DNA from: Gammaproteobacteria bacterium
GTDB taxonomy: Bacteria; Pseudomonadota; Gammaproteobacteria; Burkholderiales; Gallionellaceae
Reading direction: 5' to 3'
Assembly: GCA_018820925.1 (NCBI GenBank)
Contig: JAHJNJ010000026.1
Span: 1 to 64,000 of the forward strand
DNA: 64,000 bases
Every line of letters begins with the position of its first letter. Position 1 is the stretch's first letter. The position numbers and the translations under genes are program-made. Below are positions 16,252-24,549 of the stretch, piece by piece. Under the pieces are notes generated by a model. That model had not been told where the DNA came from, made no database searches, and saw only the letters and a list, made by a program, of their open reading frames with translations.

Positions 16252-16908
16252 TCATTCCTGGATCTCCCACTCTTTCTGTACCACCCACGCAGTCCTGTCG
16301 GCCAACTCAGCCAGGCTGGCAGCTTGCAGCGCAGAAGCCGGTAACACCCATCCTTTACCGTCAGGCAGATCACGTGTGGCGGTGGCAGCCGCAACAATGA
16401 TCGGCACATAGCCCTGGTCGCGCGCAGCACGTGCTGTCGAGCTGACGCAGTTGTGCGTCATGAAGCCCACGATGATGAGGTTCTTTCGGCCCGTGCGCTG
16501 GATCGCTTCTTCCAGTTTGGTATCCGCAAAAGCACTCACCCGCATTTTTTCGATCACCGTCTCGCCGGTTAGCGGCTGAAGCGGCGCGACAATTTCAAAA
16601 TATGGTCCGTCCGGATTGAATAATCCACCTTTGCCTTTGTGCATGATGTGGATGACCGGCGTGCCGGACTTTCTGGCACGGGTCAGCAGTTGCGCGGTTT
16701 CGGCGATTGCAGCATCGACGCCGACCAGCGGCAACGCACCGTCGACATATTCGCGTTGTGCATCGATGATGATCAACACTGCATTTGAAAGTCTGGCGGG
16801 CTCGGGCTTTGCGCCTGCCATTTCGAACAGGGTTTTGGGTAATGCGGCGGCTTGAGCTGGGAAAGCGAAGCACAGAATGCTGATCAGGATAGTTCCGAAT
16901 AATTTCAT
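16252..16908 (-). CDS. Exported isochorismatase/nicotinamidase-family hydrolase
   Basis: About 218 residues. A Sec signal peptide (MKLFGTILISILCFAFPAQA) precedes an isochorismatase-like cysteine hydrolase domain. The family triad is visible: Asp in LIIIDAQREY, Lys in VIEKMRV and Cys in FMTHNCVSS. I start at the second ATG because GGAGAAT precedes it. The substrate is unknown. Periplasmic export is unusual for this family. It may be regulated by the GlxA-type regulator two genes away, whose family often sits beside isochorismatase-like genes. Confidence 0.85.
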   Translation of the reverse strand: MKLFGTILISILCFAFPAQAAALPKTLFEMAGAKPEPARLSNAVLIIIDAQREYVDGALPLVGVDAAIAETAQLLTRARKSGTPVIHIMHKGKGGLFNPDGPYFEIVAPLQPLTGETVIEKMRVSAFADTKLEEAIQRTGRKNLIIVGFMTHNCVSSTARAARDQGYVPIIVAAATATRDLPDGKGWVLPASALQAASLAELADRTAWVVQKEWEIQE

Positions 16909-16935
16909 TGTATTCTCCATTGAGTTAAGGGGGGT

Positions 16936-16993
16936 GTAGGTGCGAATTTATTCGCACGGTTTAAGTGTTTTGTGCGAATGAATTCGCACCTAC
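16936..16993. repeat. Paired GTAGGTGCGAAT..ATTCGCAC palindromes (BIME-like)
   Basis: Two head-to-head copies of GTAGGTGCGAATTNATTCGCAC, at 16936-16957 and inverted at 16972-16993, with a 14-nt spacer. Each is itself a hairpin. This is the arrangement of REP doublets (REPIN/BIME). Confidence 0.7.
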
Positions 16994-16994
16994 T

Positions 16995-17020
16995 GGATAC
17001 CGGCCTACGCCGGTATGACG
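16995..17020. repeat. GGATACCGGC-CTAC-GCCGGTATGACG palindrome
   Basis: Perfect 8-bp stem ATACCGGC/GCCGGTAT around CTAC. It is a second palindromic repeat type that directly abuts the BIME-like pair and lies just past the 3' end of the SnoaL-like gene. Confidence 0.6.
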
Positions 17021-17025
17021 CAGTG

Positions 17026-17418
17026 TTAATTCTTCAAATGCTGCGTAATCGACCAGTGCGTCTGGATGAGGCGCCAGCCTTGCTTGTCCAGGCGATATAC
17101 CTCGGTGCAATTCCAGCGCATCACGGTCGCACCGGTGTATGAATTCAGATTGAAGGTCAGCACCGCCGCTTCGCCGCAGACCTGGACTTTCGGTTCGATC
17201 AGGTCGTAACGGTCGATGCGGATAGTCCCGCGCAACGATTCGTATAAAGCGGTGAGCGCGTCCAGTCCGTCCAGTCGGCGTTCGAGGAACGGGTCGAAAT
17301 ACACCACGTCGGGGGCGGAGATTTCCAGGTAGCCGGAGGGATCGCCTGCGCCCCAGCGATCCAGTGCTGCACGTTCCATCGCGATAAGTGTTGCCGTGAT
17401 TTCCTCGGTTCGGGACAT
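17026..17418 (-). CDS. SnoaL/NTF2-like domain protein
   Basis: 130-residue single-domain protein with the cone-shaped SnoaL/DUF4440 (NTF2-like) fold signature: an N-terminal helix (ITATLIAMERAALDRWGAGD), the DVVYFDPF turn, and a C-terminal strand with WRLIQTHWS. Such proteins act as small isomerases or binding proteins; the substrate is not predictable. The real start is the ATG at 17418 (MSRTEEITATL), not the much longer track ORF that runs antisense into glxA. It is transcribed divergently from the AraC-type regulator, which may control it. Confidence 0.8.
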   Translation of the reverse strand: MSRTEEITATLIAMERAALDRWGAGDPSGYLEISAPDVVYFDPFLERRLDGLDALTALYESLRGTIRIDRYDLIEPKVQVCGEAAVLTFNLNSYTGATVMRWNCTEVYRLDKQGWRLIQTHWSITQHLKN

Positions 17419-17520
17419 GGCTTGTTTCCTCAGGGTGGTTTGGAATGGAACGCATGATGTCACTCGGCACATCGCCACAGCAGTGGCATAATTGCCCAAA
17501 TTGATGCGAAAAATGCCAAC

Positions 17521-18495
17521 ATGAAAATTGCAATGCTGCTTGAACAAGGTGCGACGGCTTCCAGCGTTACGACAACGCTGGACATGCTCCGCCTTGCCCA
17601 GCGTTACCAGCCTGAAGCGGGCTGGCAGCCGCAGTTGTATTCCACCGCAGGCGGTCTCTTGCGTCTGAACGATGCGGTCGCTGTAGAAACACAGCAGTTG
17701 CCTGCCGACCTCGGCGAATACGATGCGATCATCCTGCCGGGGTTCTTTGCAGAATCCATCGATCACATCGTCAGCCAGTTGCACACGACCTGGCAGACCG
17801 TTATCGCCAAGCTGCAACACCTGCCCGAAACCACGCTGGTCGCCGCCAGTTGCTATGGCACTTTTGTGCTGGCGGAGGCGGGATTGTTGAATGGCTTGCC
17901 TGCCACAACGACCTGGTGGCTCGCCCATGAGTTTCAGCAGCGCTATCCAAATATCCGGCTGGATGCCGACAAGACGCTTGTCGACAGCGGCCGCGCCATC
18001 ACTGCGGGGGCGATGACGGCGCATACCGATTTATCCCTGCATGTGCTGCGCCGTTTGGGTGGTGCGGCTCTGGCGCGCAGCGTGAGCGGCATCATGCTGG
18101 TGGACGGCGCACGCACGTCGCAGCGCCCGTTCATGTCGGTGCAGAAAAACTATTCCGAACCGATGATCCAGCGCGCCATCGAATGGATGACGGACAGGCT
18201 GATGCAGCCGGTTTCCATCGACGATCTCGCCATTGCCATGCACGTCAGCTATCGCACGCTCAACCGCCGCTTCATCGATATCACCGGATTGACACCCCTC
18301 GCCTACTTGCAGGCACTGAAGATCGAAAGGGCGAAGGAATTACTGGAGGGATCGCACAGCGATTTCGGGGAAATCACCGCAAGTGTGGGGTATGAGGATG
18401 TTTCTTCTTTCAGGAGATTGTTCAAGCGCTCTACCGGTCTTTCACCGGCGCAGTATCGGAGGCAGTTCAAAGGGGGAGCAACGACTGCTAGATAA
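17521..18495 (+). CDS. GlxA-type transcriptional regulator (DJ-1/PfpI + AraC)
   Basis: 324 residues. The N-terminal DJ-1/PfpI-like sensor domain (about 1-165) has the nucleophile-elbow cysteine C111 in AASCYGTF. The C-terminal AraC-family DNA-binding domain (about 215-315) has two helix-turn-helix units (MHVSYRTLNRRF, VGYEDVSSFRRLFKR). These regulators usually sense a small metabolite and activate adjacent genes. The divergent SnoaL-like and isochorismatase-like genes are the likely targets. Its TAA stop directly abuts the convergent TAA of the next gene. Confidence 0.9.
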   Translation: MKIAMLLEQGATASSVTTTLDMLRLAQRYQPEAGWQPQLYSTAGGLLRLNDAVAVETQQLPADLGEYDAIILPGFFAESIDHIVSQLHTTWQTVIAKLQHLPETTLVAASCYGTFVLAEAGLLNGLPATTTWWLAHEFQQRYPNIRLDADKTLVDSGRAITAGAMTAHTDLSLHVLRRLGGAALARSVSGIMLVDGARTSQRPFMSVQKNYSEPMIQRAIEWMTDRLMQPVSIDDLAIAMHVSYRTLNRRFIDITGLTPLAYLQALKIERAKELLEGSHSDFGEITASVGYEDVSSFRRLFKRSTGLSPAQYRRQFKGGATTAR

Positions 18496-18786
18496 TTATT
18501 TCTTCTTGTATGTACGTTTACGCTCTTCGGTGAACGACCACCACGGCAATGCTTCGCCACCATCCATGAAGCGGACAATCGAGATGAACACATCAATCAC
18601 GCAGGGATCCTGGCGCACGCCAGTTCTATCGCATAGTGCTTCATACAATTTGTTTGGGTCCTTGCCGATAAGTTGCTGCGGTGTGCGCATTCCCAGGATG
18701 CGCAGATCGGTCGCCATTGCCTTGCCGATGTTGGGCAGGTCTTCCAGATTGTTGAGTCGGTCGCGCTGAACTTTTTGCGGGTTCAT
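18496..18786 (-). CDS. Helix-hairpin-helix protein, Cdd1 family
   Basis: 96 residues. An N-terminal helix-hairpin-helix (LNNLEDLPNIGKAMATDLRILG) is typical of the Cdd1/'pathogenicity locus' small-protein family (I recall PF11731). Its role is unknown, though such motifs bind DNA or mediate protein contacts. The start is the ATG at 18786, preceded by AAGGAGA. It is the last minus-strand gene in the train that begins at dsrA, 29 bp after the preceding gene, so it may be the operon end. Its stop touches the stop of glxA. Confidence 0.8.
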   Translation of the reverse strand: MNPQKVQRDRLNNLEDLPNIGKAMATDLRILGMRTPQQLIGKDPNKLYEALCDRTGVRQDPCVIDVFISIVRFMDGGEALPWWSFTEERKRTYKKK

Positions 18787-18815
18787 GGATATCTCCTTGC
18801 GACAGTTACAGAAGC

Positions 18816-19250
18816 TTAACCGTGCCGTCCCTTGTAGCAGAGCGCTGCTGCATGCACGACTTCCGAATAGGGTATCGCGGCCAATTCGCCCCATTGTTGC
18901 AGGACGCTGTCCAGCAGCGCATCCACGTTAGCCACTTCGGCGCTTCCATCCAACACATTCTGCAATCCCAGCAGACCCCCGCATTGAACGCGCATTTCCT
19001 GAGCGTGCGATAACGCCGCATCTTCATGCACATTTTTCAGCGCAAAAGCAAAACTGTGACGCAGGTGAATATGCAATGAAGTACAACGGGAAAGGCTGGC
19101 CTGATTCAGGCAAGCTACCGACTCGCGTTCGGCGATTTGCACGCGTTCCGCGCGTTTGCATTCGACACAGCCGGCCAGTACTGCTTTTTCGAACGTGCAG
19201 GGACGTTCGACCATCTCGGATATTCTCTGCCGGAAGGCAGTTTCATCCAT
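18816..19250 (-). CDS. Conserved hypothetical protein at the dsr operon tail
   Basis: 144 residues, soluble, not recognised. It contains several Cys residues, among them a CVEC motif near residue 30 and others at CTF, CLN, CTS, CGG and ALC; a metal or thiol role is possible but not shown. The start lies 5 bp past the stop of the 75-aa gene, so translation is probably coupled. Confidence 0.65.
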   Translation of the reverse strand: MDETAFRQRISEMVERPCTFEKAVLAGCVECKRAERVQIAERESVACLNQASLSRCTSLHIHLRHSFAFALKNVHEDAALSHAQEMRVQCGGLLGLQNVLDGSAEVANVDALLDSVLQQWGELAAIPYSEVVHAAALCYKGRHG

Positions 19251-19255
19251 GGGGG

Positions 19256-19483
19256 TTAGTCATCCCCCAGTTCCGGAGCGGGTTCCCGCACCTGGTTGAG
19301 CAGATCCTCGGCATGCAATTCCGACTCGGCATGGATCATCTTGAGTAGCGCGGGCGAGCCTTCGGTCAGCTCTTTGCGCATTTGTTTGACTCGCGCCGAT
19401 GCCTCGCGGTAGACGTCGTACTGCTCCAGTTTTTCCAGTTTACGGATGGGAAATTCGGTCACGCGGTAGATAAAATAGGGCAT
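19256..19483 (-). CDS. Small conserved hypothetical protein (75 aa)
   Basis: 75-residue soluble, highly charged protein (YFIYRVTEFPIRKLEKLEQY, then a helical region). A GAGG ribosome site sits 5 nt before the ATG. No family was recognised. It is tightly spaced with the 144-aa gene and follows the ankyrin gene by 37 bp. It is part of the dsr tail by position only. Confidence 0.65.
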   Translation of the reverse strand: MPYFIYRVTEFPIRKLEKLEQYDVYREASARVKQMRKELTEGSPALLKMIHAESELHAEDLLNQVREPAPELGDD

Positions 19484-19520
19484 GGTTACCTCGTTGTATT
19501 CCGCGCCGTTTGCGCGTTGA

Positions 19521-20093
19521 TCAAGTGCCGGGACGTTTCATGAAAGTGACGACGTTGGAGCCGGGCGCGTTCTTGCTGGCGCAACTGCCCTCCCCGATCC
19601 CGGCCAATTGTTCCGCTTCGTGCAACAGGTTGATGACATCAACATAATGTTTCTGTTTCACCATCATCAGTGCGGTAAACCCGCCTTCATTGCGCGCCAG
19701 CACGTCCGCACCCGCCTTCAGGAGCGCTTCGACCACATCCGTCTCGCCGTATCCCGCAGCCAGCATGAGCGGGCGGACGCCGTAACCGATGGCGGCCTCG
19801 AGATTCGCACCGGCTTCGACCAGCGTATTGACCACATCGACGAACCCGCACTTCATTTCCGGGTTGTACACCGCCTTGGCCAGCGCCGACCAGCCGCGTT
19901 CATCGCATGCATTGACGTCCGCACCGCTCTTGATCAGCGTCTTCACCATGGCCATGTCGCCTCCGTGCGCTGCCAGCATCAGCAGGGTAGCGCCTTCGGC
20001 GTCGCGGGAATTGACTTCCGCCCCGGCAGCCAACATCCGCTTTACTGCAGATATCTCTCCCGCATTTACCGCATTAATCAATTCCGTGGACAT
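19521..20093 (-). CDS. Ankyrin-repeat protein
   Basis: 190 residues made of four to five ankyrin repeats (for example GATLLMLAAHGGDMAMVKTL, GVRPLMLAAGYGETDVVEAL), without signal peptide or membrane segment. It is a cytoplasmic protein-interaction module with unknown partner. It sits 16 bp from the upstream exported protein gene and belongs to the same minus-strand train as dsr and cysG, so it may have a scaffold or chaperone role in sulfur oxidation. That link is inference from position. Confidence 0.88.
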   Translation of the reverse strand: MSTELINAVNAGEISAVKRMLAAGAEVNSRDAEGATLLMLAAHGGDMAMVKTLIKSGADVNACDERGWSALAKAVYNPEMKCGFVDVVNTLVEAGANLEAAIGYGVRPLMLAAGYGETDVVEALLKAGADVLARNEGGFTALMMVKQKHYVDVINLLHEAEQLAGIGEGSCASKNAPGSNVVTFMKRPGT

Positions 20094-20109
20094 GGGAACT
20101 CTCCTTCAA

Positions 20110-21018
20110 CTATTTTTGTACGGTCGTTTGCAACGTTTTGCGAATCGCTTCCGGTGCCTTCATGATATTCATGAAGCTATGCTTGCCCATCATGCTGAGA
20201 TCGGGGAAGTTGATGGCGATACGGAAACGCGCATACAGCGCGTACACCTTGTTGCCCGAAACCAGCACTTCGTAGGGCAGGTGTGCGGTGGATTTCAGGT
20301 CCTGGAAATCGATCTCGGACATGATGAACTGGTCATCCATGGCCTTGTTCTCTTCGCCGCCCTTCAACCCAACGCCGAACACGCTTTCCTGCTTGCCAGG
20401 AATATCGACGCGATAGACCTTGGACACGCCGTTCTTGTTATTCGCGAGCTTGGCATCGACCGCCTGCACGGCTTCTTCGTAGCTGTCGTATTCAGCCAGC
20501 ACGCTGGGATCGGTGAAATATTCCATGCCGATCATGTAGTGGTATTTGCGCGCCTTCTTTGCCGTCATACCCTTCTTGGCGCCGAATTCTTCCACCTTGC
20601 CCAAGGCAACTGTCAATGCGGTCGCCACGGCGCTCAGATCGTCCTGCATGCGATACACGTTTGCCATGTACACCGGGTTGGTATAACTCACCTGCACTTC
20701 TTTACCGGCCTCGGTGACCGCTACGCGCTGCACTGCACCGAAGCCGCCGAAGTCGGATGCGGCGGCATTCTTTTTCAACTCATCGTTGGTGACGATGATG
20801 ATGTCGGCACCGGCGTACGGCGCATATTCGCCAACCACGGTGAAACCGGCTGTCGTCAGTGCCGTTTTAACCTGTGCGGATTTCTCGGCCAGCGTCCCTT
20901 CACTCTTGGAAGCCAGGACGAAAGGTTTGAGCATTACGTCATCGGCAGCAATGGCATTGGCGCCACCGGCCAGAAGCAATACAAAAAGCAAAATACTTTT
21001 TAGTGTCAGTCGTACCAT
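20110..21018 (-). CDS. Exported conserved hypothetical protein
   Basis: 302 residues with a Sec signal peptide (MVRLTLKSILLFVLLLAGGANAIA) and a good GGGAGAG ribosome site. The mature part has an N-terminal domain (about 30-140, GADIIIVTNDELKKNAA, GGFGAVQRVAV) faintly like DUF302-type folds and an all-new C-terminal part. It has no cysteine motif for heme or Fe-S. It follows cysG by 41 bp in the dsr train. A periplasmic role in sulfur oxidation is plausible but unproven. Confidence 0.7.
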   Translation of the reverse strand: MVRLTLKSILLFVLLLAGGANAIAADDVMLKPFVLASKSEGTLAEKSAQVKTALTTAGFTVVGEYAPYAGADIIIVTNDELKKNAAASDFGGFGAVQRVAVTEAGKEVQVSYTNPVYMANVYRMQDDLSAVATALTVALGKVEEFGAKKGMTAKKARKYHYMIGMEYFTDPSVLAEYDSYEEAVQAVDAKLANNKNGVSKVYRVDIPGKQESVFGVGLKGGEENKAMDDQFIMSEIDFQDLKSTAHLPYEVLVSGNKVYALYARFRIAINFPDLSMMGKHSFMNIMKAPEAIRKTLQTTVQK

Positions 21019-21059
21019 TTTTTCTCTCCCTGATTATTATTAGACTACGGAACAACGCT

Positions 21060-22439
21060 TCAAGAGTTTTGCGGATGGAACCATGCCAGTTTTTCCCGTA
21101 ACGTAACCACGCCGCCGACGATGATGAGCGTGGGCGCCTGCGGCTTTTCACGTTCTGCAATAGCGGGCAACGTCGCCAGTGTGCCGGTGAAGACGCGCTG
21201 GTTTTGCGTGGTGCCCTGCTGCACGATGGCGATGGGGGTGGTGTCCGGCATGCCGTGCCTGACAAGTTCGGAACACAACGTATCCAGTCCGTGCAGCCCC
21301 ATGTACACCACCACGGTCTGTTTCGGCCGTGCGAGTGCAGCCCAGTCCAGGTTCATGGTGCCGTCCTTGAGATGGCCGGTGACGAACATGCAGGATTGCG
21401 CGTAATCGCGGTGTGTCAGCGGGATGCCCGCATAGGAAGCCACGCCGGAGGCAGCGGTGATGCCGGGCACCACCTGGAACGGGATGTTCTCCGCCGCCAG
21501 CGTTTCGATTTCCTCGCCGCCGCGCCCGAAGATGAACGGGTCGCCGCCCTTGAGGCGCAGCACGCGTTTGCCTTCCTTGGCCAGGCGCACCAGCAGGTCG
21601 TTGATCTCTTCCTGTTGCAGTGTATGGTCGTTGCGTTTCTTGCCGACATAGATGCGCTCGGCATCGCGGCGCGTCATCTCGACGATGGGTTTGGAAACGA
21701 GTGCGTCGTACACCACCACGTCCGCTTTCTGCATCAGGCGCAGGGCGCGGAAGGTGAGCAGATCGGGATCGCCGGGACCGGCGCCGACCAGATACACCTC
21801 GCCGCGCTGGATGTTGTCTTCGCTCTGCAACATCTGTTGCAGCATCGCCTCGGCACTGCCTTCGTCGCCGGTCAGCACCTTCTCGGCAACCACGCCTTCC
21901 AGCGCGTTCTCCCAGAAAATGCGGCGTTTGGCCGGATTGGTGACGCGTGTCTTGACCATTTCGCGGAAGCGTTCGGCAAACGCGGCTAGTCGGCTGTAAT
22001 TTTGCGGGATGAGCGTTTCCAGCTTGCCGCGCATCAGGCGCGTGAGCACCGGCGAAGCGCCGCCGCTGGAAAACGCGATCATCAGCGGCGAGCGGTCGAG
22101 GATGGCGGGCATGATGAAACTGCACAGTTCGGGATCGTCCACTACGTTCACCGGAATGTTGCGTGCCTGCGCCAGTTCTGAAACCTGCTTGTTGACGCTG
22201 CGGTCGTTGGTCGCTGCAATGATCAACGTCACACCTTCGAGATGCACTGCTTCAAATCGCGCAACAACAGGTTCAACACCTTTTTGCTTTACCAATTCAG
22301 GATCAATCTCGGGAGCGACCACGCGCACCTTCGCACCCGCGTCCAGCAACACACCCGCCTTGCGCGTGGCGACCTGGCCGCCGCCCACCACGAGGCACAG
22401 CTTGTTGCGGACATTGGCAAAGATCGGCAGATAATCCAT
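21060..22439 (-). CDS. cysG: Siroheme synthase CysG (trifunctional)
   Basis: 459 residues. The N-terminal NAD-binding precorrin-2 dehydrogenase/ferrochelatase domain ([13 protein letters not shown], about 1-210) is followed by a uroporphyrinogen-III methyltransferase domain ([24 protein letters not shown], about 215-455). It makes siroheme, the cofactor of DsrAB, which explains its place behind dsrN. The gene starts 1 bp past the DUF4202 gene. Confidence 0.95.
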   Translation of the reverse strand: MDYLPIFANVRNKLCLVVGGGQVATRKAGVLLDAGAKVRVVAPEIDPELVKQKGVEPVVARFEAVHLEGVTLIIAATNDRSVNKQVSELAQARNIPVNVVDDPELCSFIMPAILDRSPLMIAFSSGGASPVLTRLMRGKLETLIPQNYSRLAAFAERFREMVKTRVTNPAKRRIFWENALEGVVAEKVLTGDEGSAEAMLQQMLQSEDNIQRGEVYLVGAGPGDPDLLTFRALRLMQKADVVVYDALVSKPIVEMTRRDAERIYVGKKRNDHTLQQEEINDLLVRLAKEGKRVLRLKGGDPFIFGRGGEEIETLAAENIPFQVVPGITAASGVASYAGIPLTHRDYAQSCMFVTGHLKDGTMNLDWAALARPKQTVVVYMGLHGLDTLCSELVRHGMPDTTPIAIVQQGTTQNQRVFTGTLATLPAIAEREKPQAPTLIIVGGVVTLREKLAWFHPQNS

Positions 22440-22440
22440 A

Positions 22441-23040
22441 TTATTTGACCGCTTTCAGAATCAACGGCACCAGCGCTTCCGGCAGCTTGATCTTGCCAGC
22501 CAGCGCAAAGTCGTGTGCACGGGAAGACATCTTTTGCCAGGTCTTCTTGATGATTTCGATCCACTTCGCTTCGTCGTATTCCGGATGGCTGGCGGCAAAA
22601 CCGATCATGTAATGCTCGATGAACACCAGATCCACCACGTCTTCCATCAACTGTGTCTCCGGATTGACCTTGAGGCCTTTCTTGCTGATGATGGTTCTGA
22701 CTTTTTCGATCATCCCGTCGTCATAACCCGCCTGCTGCATGAGTTTGCCTGCGGTCTCGGCGTGGAACTTGTACAGCCCGGTGCGCCATTGCAGGTAGCC
22801 CTGCCTGTCCATGGGGAAGCTGCTGCGCGGGCTTTTCCAGCGCTGGATGTGCTGGGCGCGGCAGGCCAGTTTCACCGCCTCGGAAGCTTCGGGCGCATAG
22901 CGTTCCTGCATGTCGGTCATGCGTTGCGCGTAGAGCAGTTCTTTCGGGTATTCCCTGCCGTCGGCCATTTCCTTGTTTGGATCCTCAGCGTTGGCCTGGT
23001 CGAAGGCGGCGATGGCGGCTTGATAGTGTTGCTGTGTCAT
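22441..23040 (-). CDS. DUF4202 family protein
   Basis: 199 residues, soluble, helical. It matches the DUF4202 family by its conserved core ([51 protein letters not shown]). The conserved His/Asp/Glu residues suggest an HD-like metal site, but activity is unknown. The start is the ATG at 23040, which overlaps the dsrN stop (ATGA); the track start 29 codons earlier lies inside dsrN. Its position between dsrN and cysG hints at siroheme or sulfur metabolism. Confidence 0.85.
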   Translation of the reverse strand: MTQQHYQAAIAAFDQANAEDPNKEMADGREYPKELLYAQRMTDMQERYAPEASEAVKLACRAQHIQRWKSPRSSFPMDRQGYLQWRTGLYKFHAETAGKLMQQAGYDDGMIEKVRTIISKKGLKVNPETQLMEDVVDLVFIEHYMIGFAASHPEYDEAKWIEIIKKTWQKMSSRAHDFALAGKIKLPEALVPLILKAVK

Positions 23041-24443
23041 TTCGATATCTCGTTTTTCAAGACTGATTTTGAACCTTGCTCCTTCATGCGGCGGATGAAG
23101 GCAACAAAGCGGGTAGCCCAGTAGCAACTGCCGATCGTACGCAAGTGGGTATAGGACGCCAGCAGGTTGTGCAGGATCAGTCCGTCGCGCTCGCCGTCGA
23201 TACCGAAACCGCGCTCGACGCGGTAAGCGTAACGGGCATCCGGCGGAAGATTTTCCAGACTGGAATAGTGGAACTCGTGCGCCTTGATCTGTTTGGCCGA
23301 AGCATCCGGACGCGGCCAGGGATGCGCGGCATCTTCCTTGAGATGCACATAGCCGCGACCGATGGGTTTGGCGTGCATCTTCACGTCGCCGGGAATGGCA
23401 CCGACCATCTGGTAGTTGCGCCCCTCAAACTCAATGCCGCGCGACAAATACATCAGGCCGCCGCACTCGGCATACGCGGGCATGCCGTTTTCGATGGCCT
23501 GTTTGATCTGTGTGCGTAGCGTGATATTCGCCTCCAATTCGGTGGCGCAAGTCTCGGGAAAACCGCCGCCGATGTATAGCGCATCCACTTCCGGCAAGTT
23601 CGCATCGCGCAACGTATCGAACGGCACCAACTCCGCTCCCGCCGCTTCCAGTGCTTCCAGATCATCGGCGTAATAGAAACCGAAGGAGCGGTCGCGTGCG
23701 ATGCCGATCTTCACTTTTTCGCCGCAAGGCAAAGGGCTCACTTCAGCTTTGTGCGGAATAGCCAGCGGCTCTTTTTGGGACAGCGCCAGCAGTTTGTCCA
23801 GGTCGACCTGTTCGGCGATGGCCTCGCCGATTTGTTTGATCTTCAAGTTGGCAACATGCGATTCGTTGCTGGGCATCAGACCCAGATGGCGCTCGACGAT
23901 GGAAAGGCGCTCGTCGTGCTGGATGGCGCCGATCACCGGCACGTCTGTGTAATGCTCGATGACTTGGCGCAGTTTGGATTCATGGCGGCGACCGCCGAGG
24001 TTGTTGAGGATGACACCGGCGATGTTGATGTCGCGGTCGAAGGCCTGGTAGCCCAGGATCAGCGGCGCGATGCCGCGCGTCATGCCGCGCGCGTCGATCA
24101 CCAGTATCACCGGCAGGTCGAGCAGCTTGGCCAGGGCGGCGTTGCTGTTGCTGCCGTCCAGCGCGAGTCCGTCGTACAGGCCCTTGTTGCCCTCGACCAG
24201 GTTCACTTCGGCACTGTGCTGCGCAAACGTGGCGACGATGTCATCGCGTTCCATCAGGTACAGATCAAGATTGAAGCAGGCATGTCCGGCAGCTTGCGAC
24301 AGCCACATCGGATCGATGTAATCCGGTCCTTTCTTGAACGGTTGCACGACATGGCCGCGCGCTGCCAGCGCAGCGCACAGGCCGATGCTGACCATGGTCT
24401 TGCCGGAGGATTTATGCGCTGCGGAGATTAAAAAACGGTTCAT
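23037..24443 (-). CDS. dsrN: DsrN, siroheme amidase (cobyrinate a,c-diamide synthase family)
   Basis: 468 residues of the CbiA/CobB glutamine amidotransferase family. The P-loop-like AAHKSSGKTMVSIGL is at the N-terminus. The C-terminal class-I-like GATase domain has AYAECGGLMYLSRG, whose Cys is the glutaminase nucleophile, and HEFHYSSL. In dsr operons this protein amidates siroheme to the form used by DsrAB. Here it follows dsrP after a repeat-filled gap of 106 bp and overlaps the DUF4202 gene. Confidence 0.92.
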   Translation of the reverse strand: MNRFLISAAHKSSGKTMVSIGLCAALAARGHVVQPFKKGPDYIDPMWLSQAAGHACFNLDLYLMERDDIVATFAQHSAEVNLVEGNKGLYDGLALDGSNSNAALAKLLDLPVILVIDARGMTRGIAPLILGYQAFDRDINIAGVILNNLGGRRHESKLRQVIEHYTDVPVIGAIQHDERLSIVERHLGLMPSNESHVANLKIKQIGEAIAEQVDLDKLLALSQKEPLAIPHKAEVSPLPCGEKVKIGIARDRSFGFYYADDLEALEAAGAELVPFDTLRDANLPEVDALYIGGGFPETCATELEANITLRTQIKQAIENGMPAYAECGGLMYLSRGIEFEGRNYQMVGAIPGDVKMHAKPIGRGYVHLKEDAAHPWPRPDASAKQIKAHEFHYSSLENLPPDARYAYRVERGFGIDGERDGLILHNLLASYTHLRTIGSCYWATRFVAFIRRMKEQGSKSVLKNEISK

Positions 24444-24453
24444 GCGGACCTTG

Positions 24454-24530
24454 GTAGGATGGGTGGAGCGCAGCGATACCCATCATCAATCGTAGTGGCG
24501 ATGGGTATCGCTGCGCTCCACCCATCCTAC
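24454..24530. repeat. 31-bp perfect inverted repeat inside the dsr operon
   Basis: Arms GTAGGATGGGTGGAGCGCAG... and its exact complement, 31 bp each, with a 15-nt loop. Flanking CGGAC/GTCCG (24446-24450 and 24531-24535) pair as well. It lies between dsrP and dsrN. It looks like a REP-type insertion. As RNA it would form a very stable hairpin without a T-run, so it may act as an RNA stabiliser or partial terminator within the operon. Confidence 0.8.
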
Positions 24531-24549
24531 GTCCGATAACTTTTCCCGG

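Noticed and set aside
17026-18024. 332-aa minus-strand ORF starting inside glxA
   Set aside because: Only the last 130 codons (from the ATG at 17418) match the SnoaL-like family; the upstream part is antisense to glxA.
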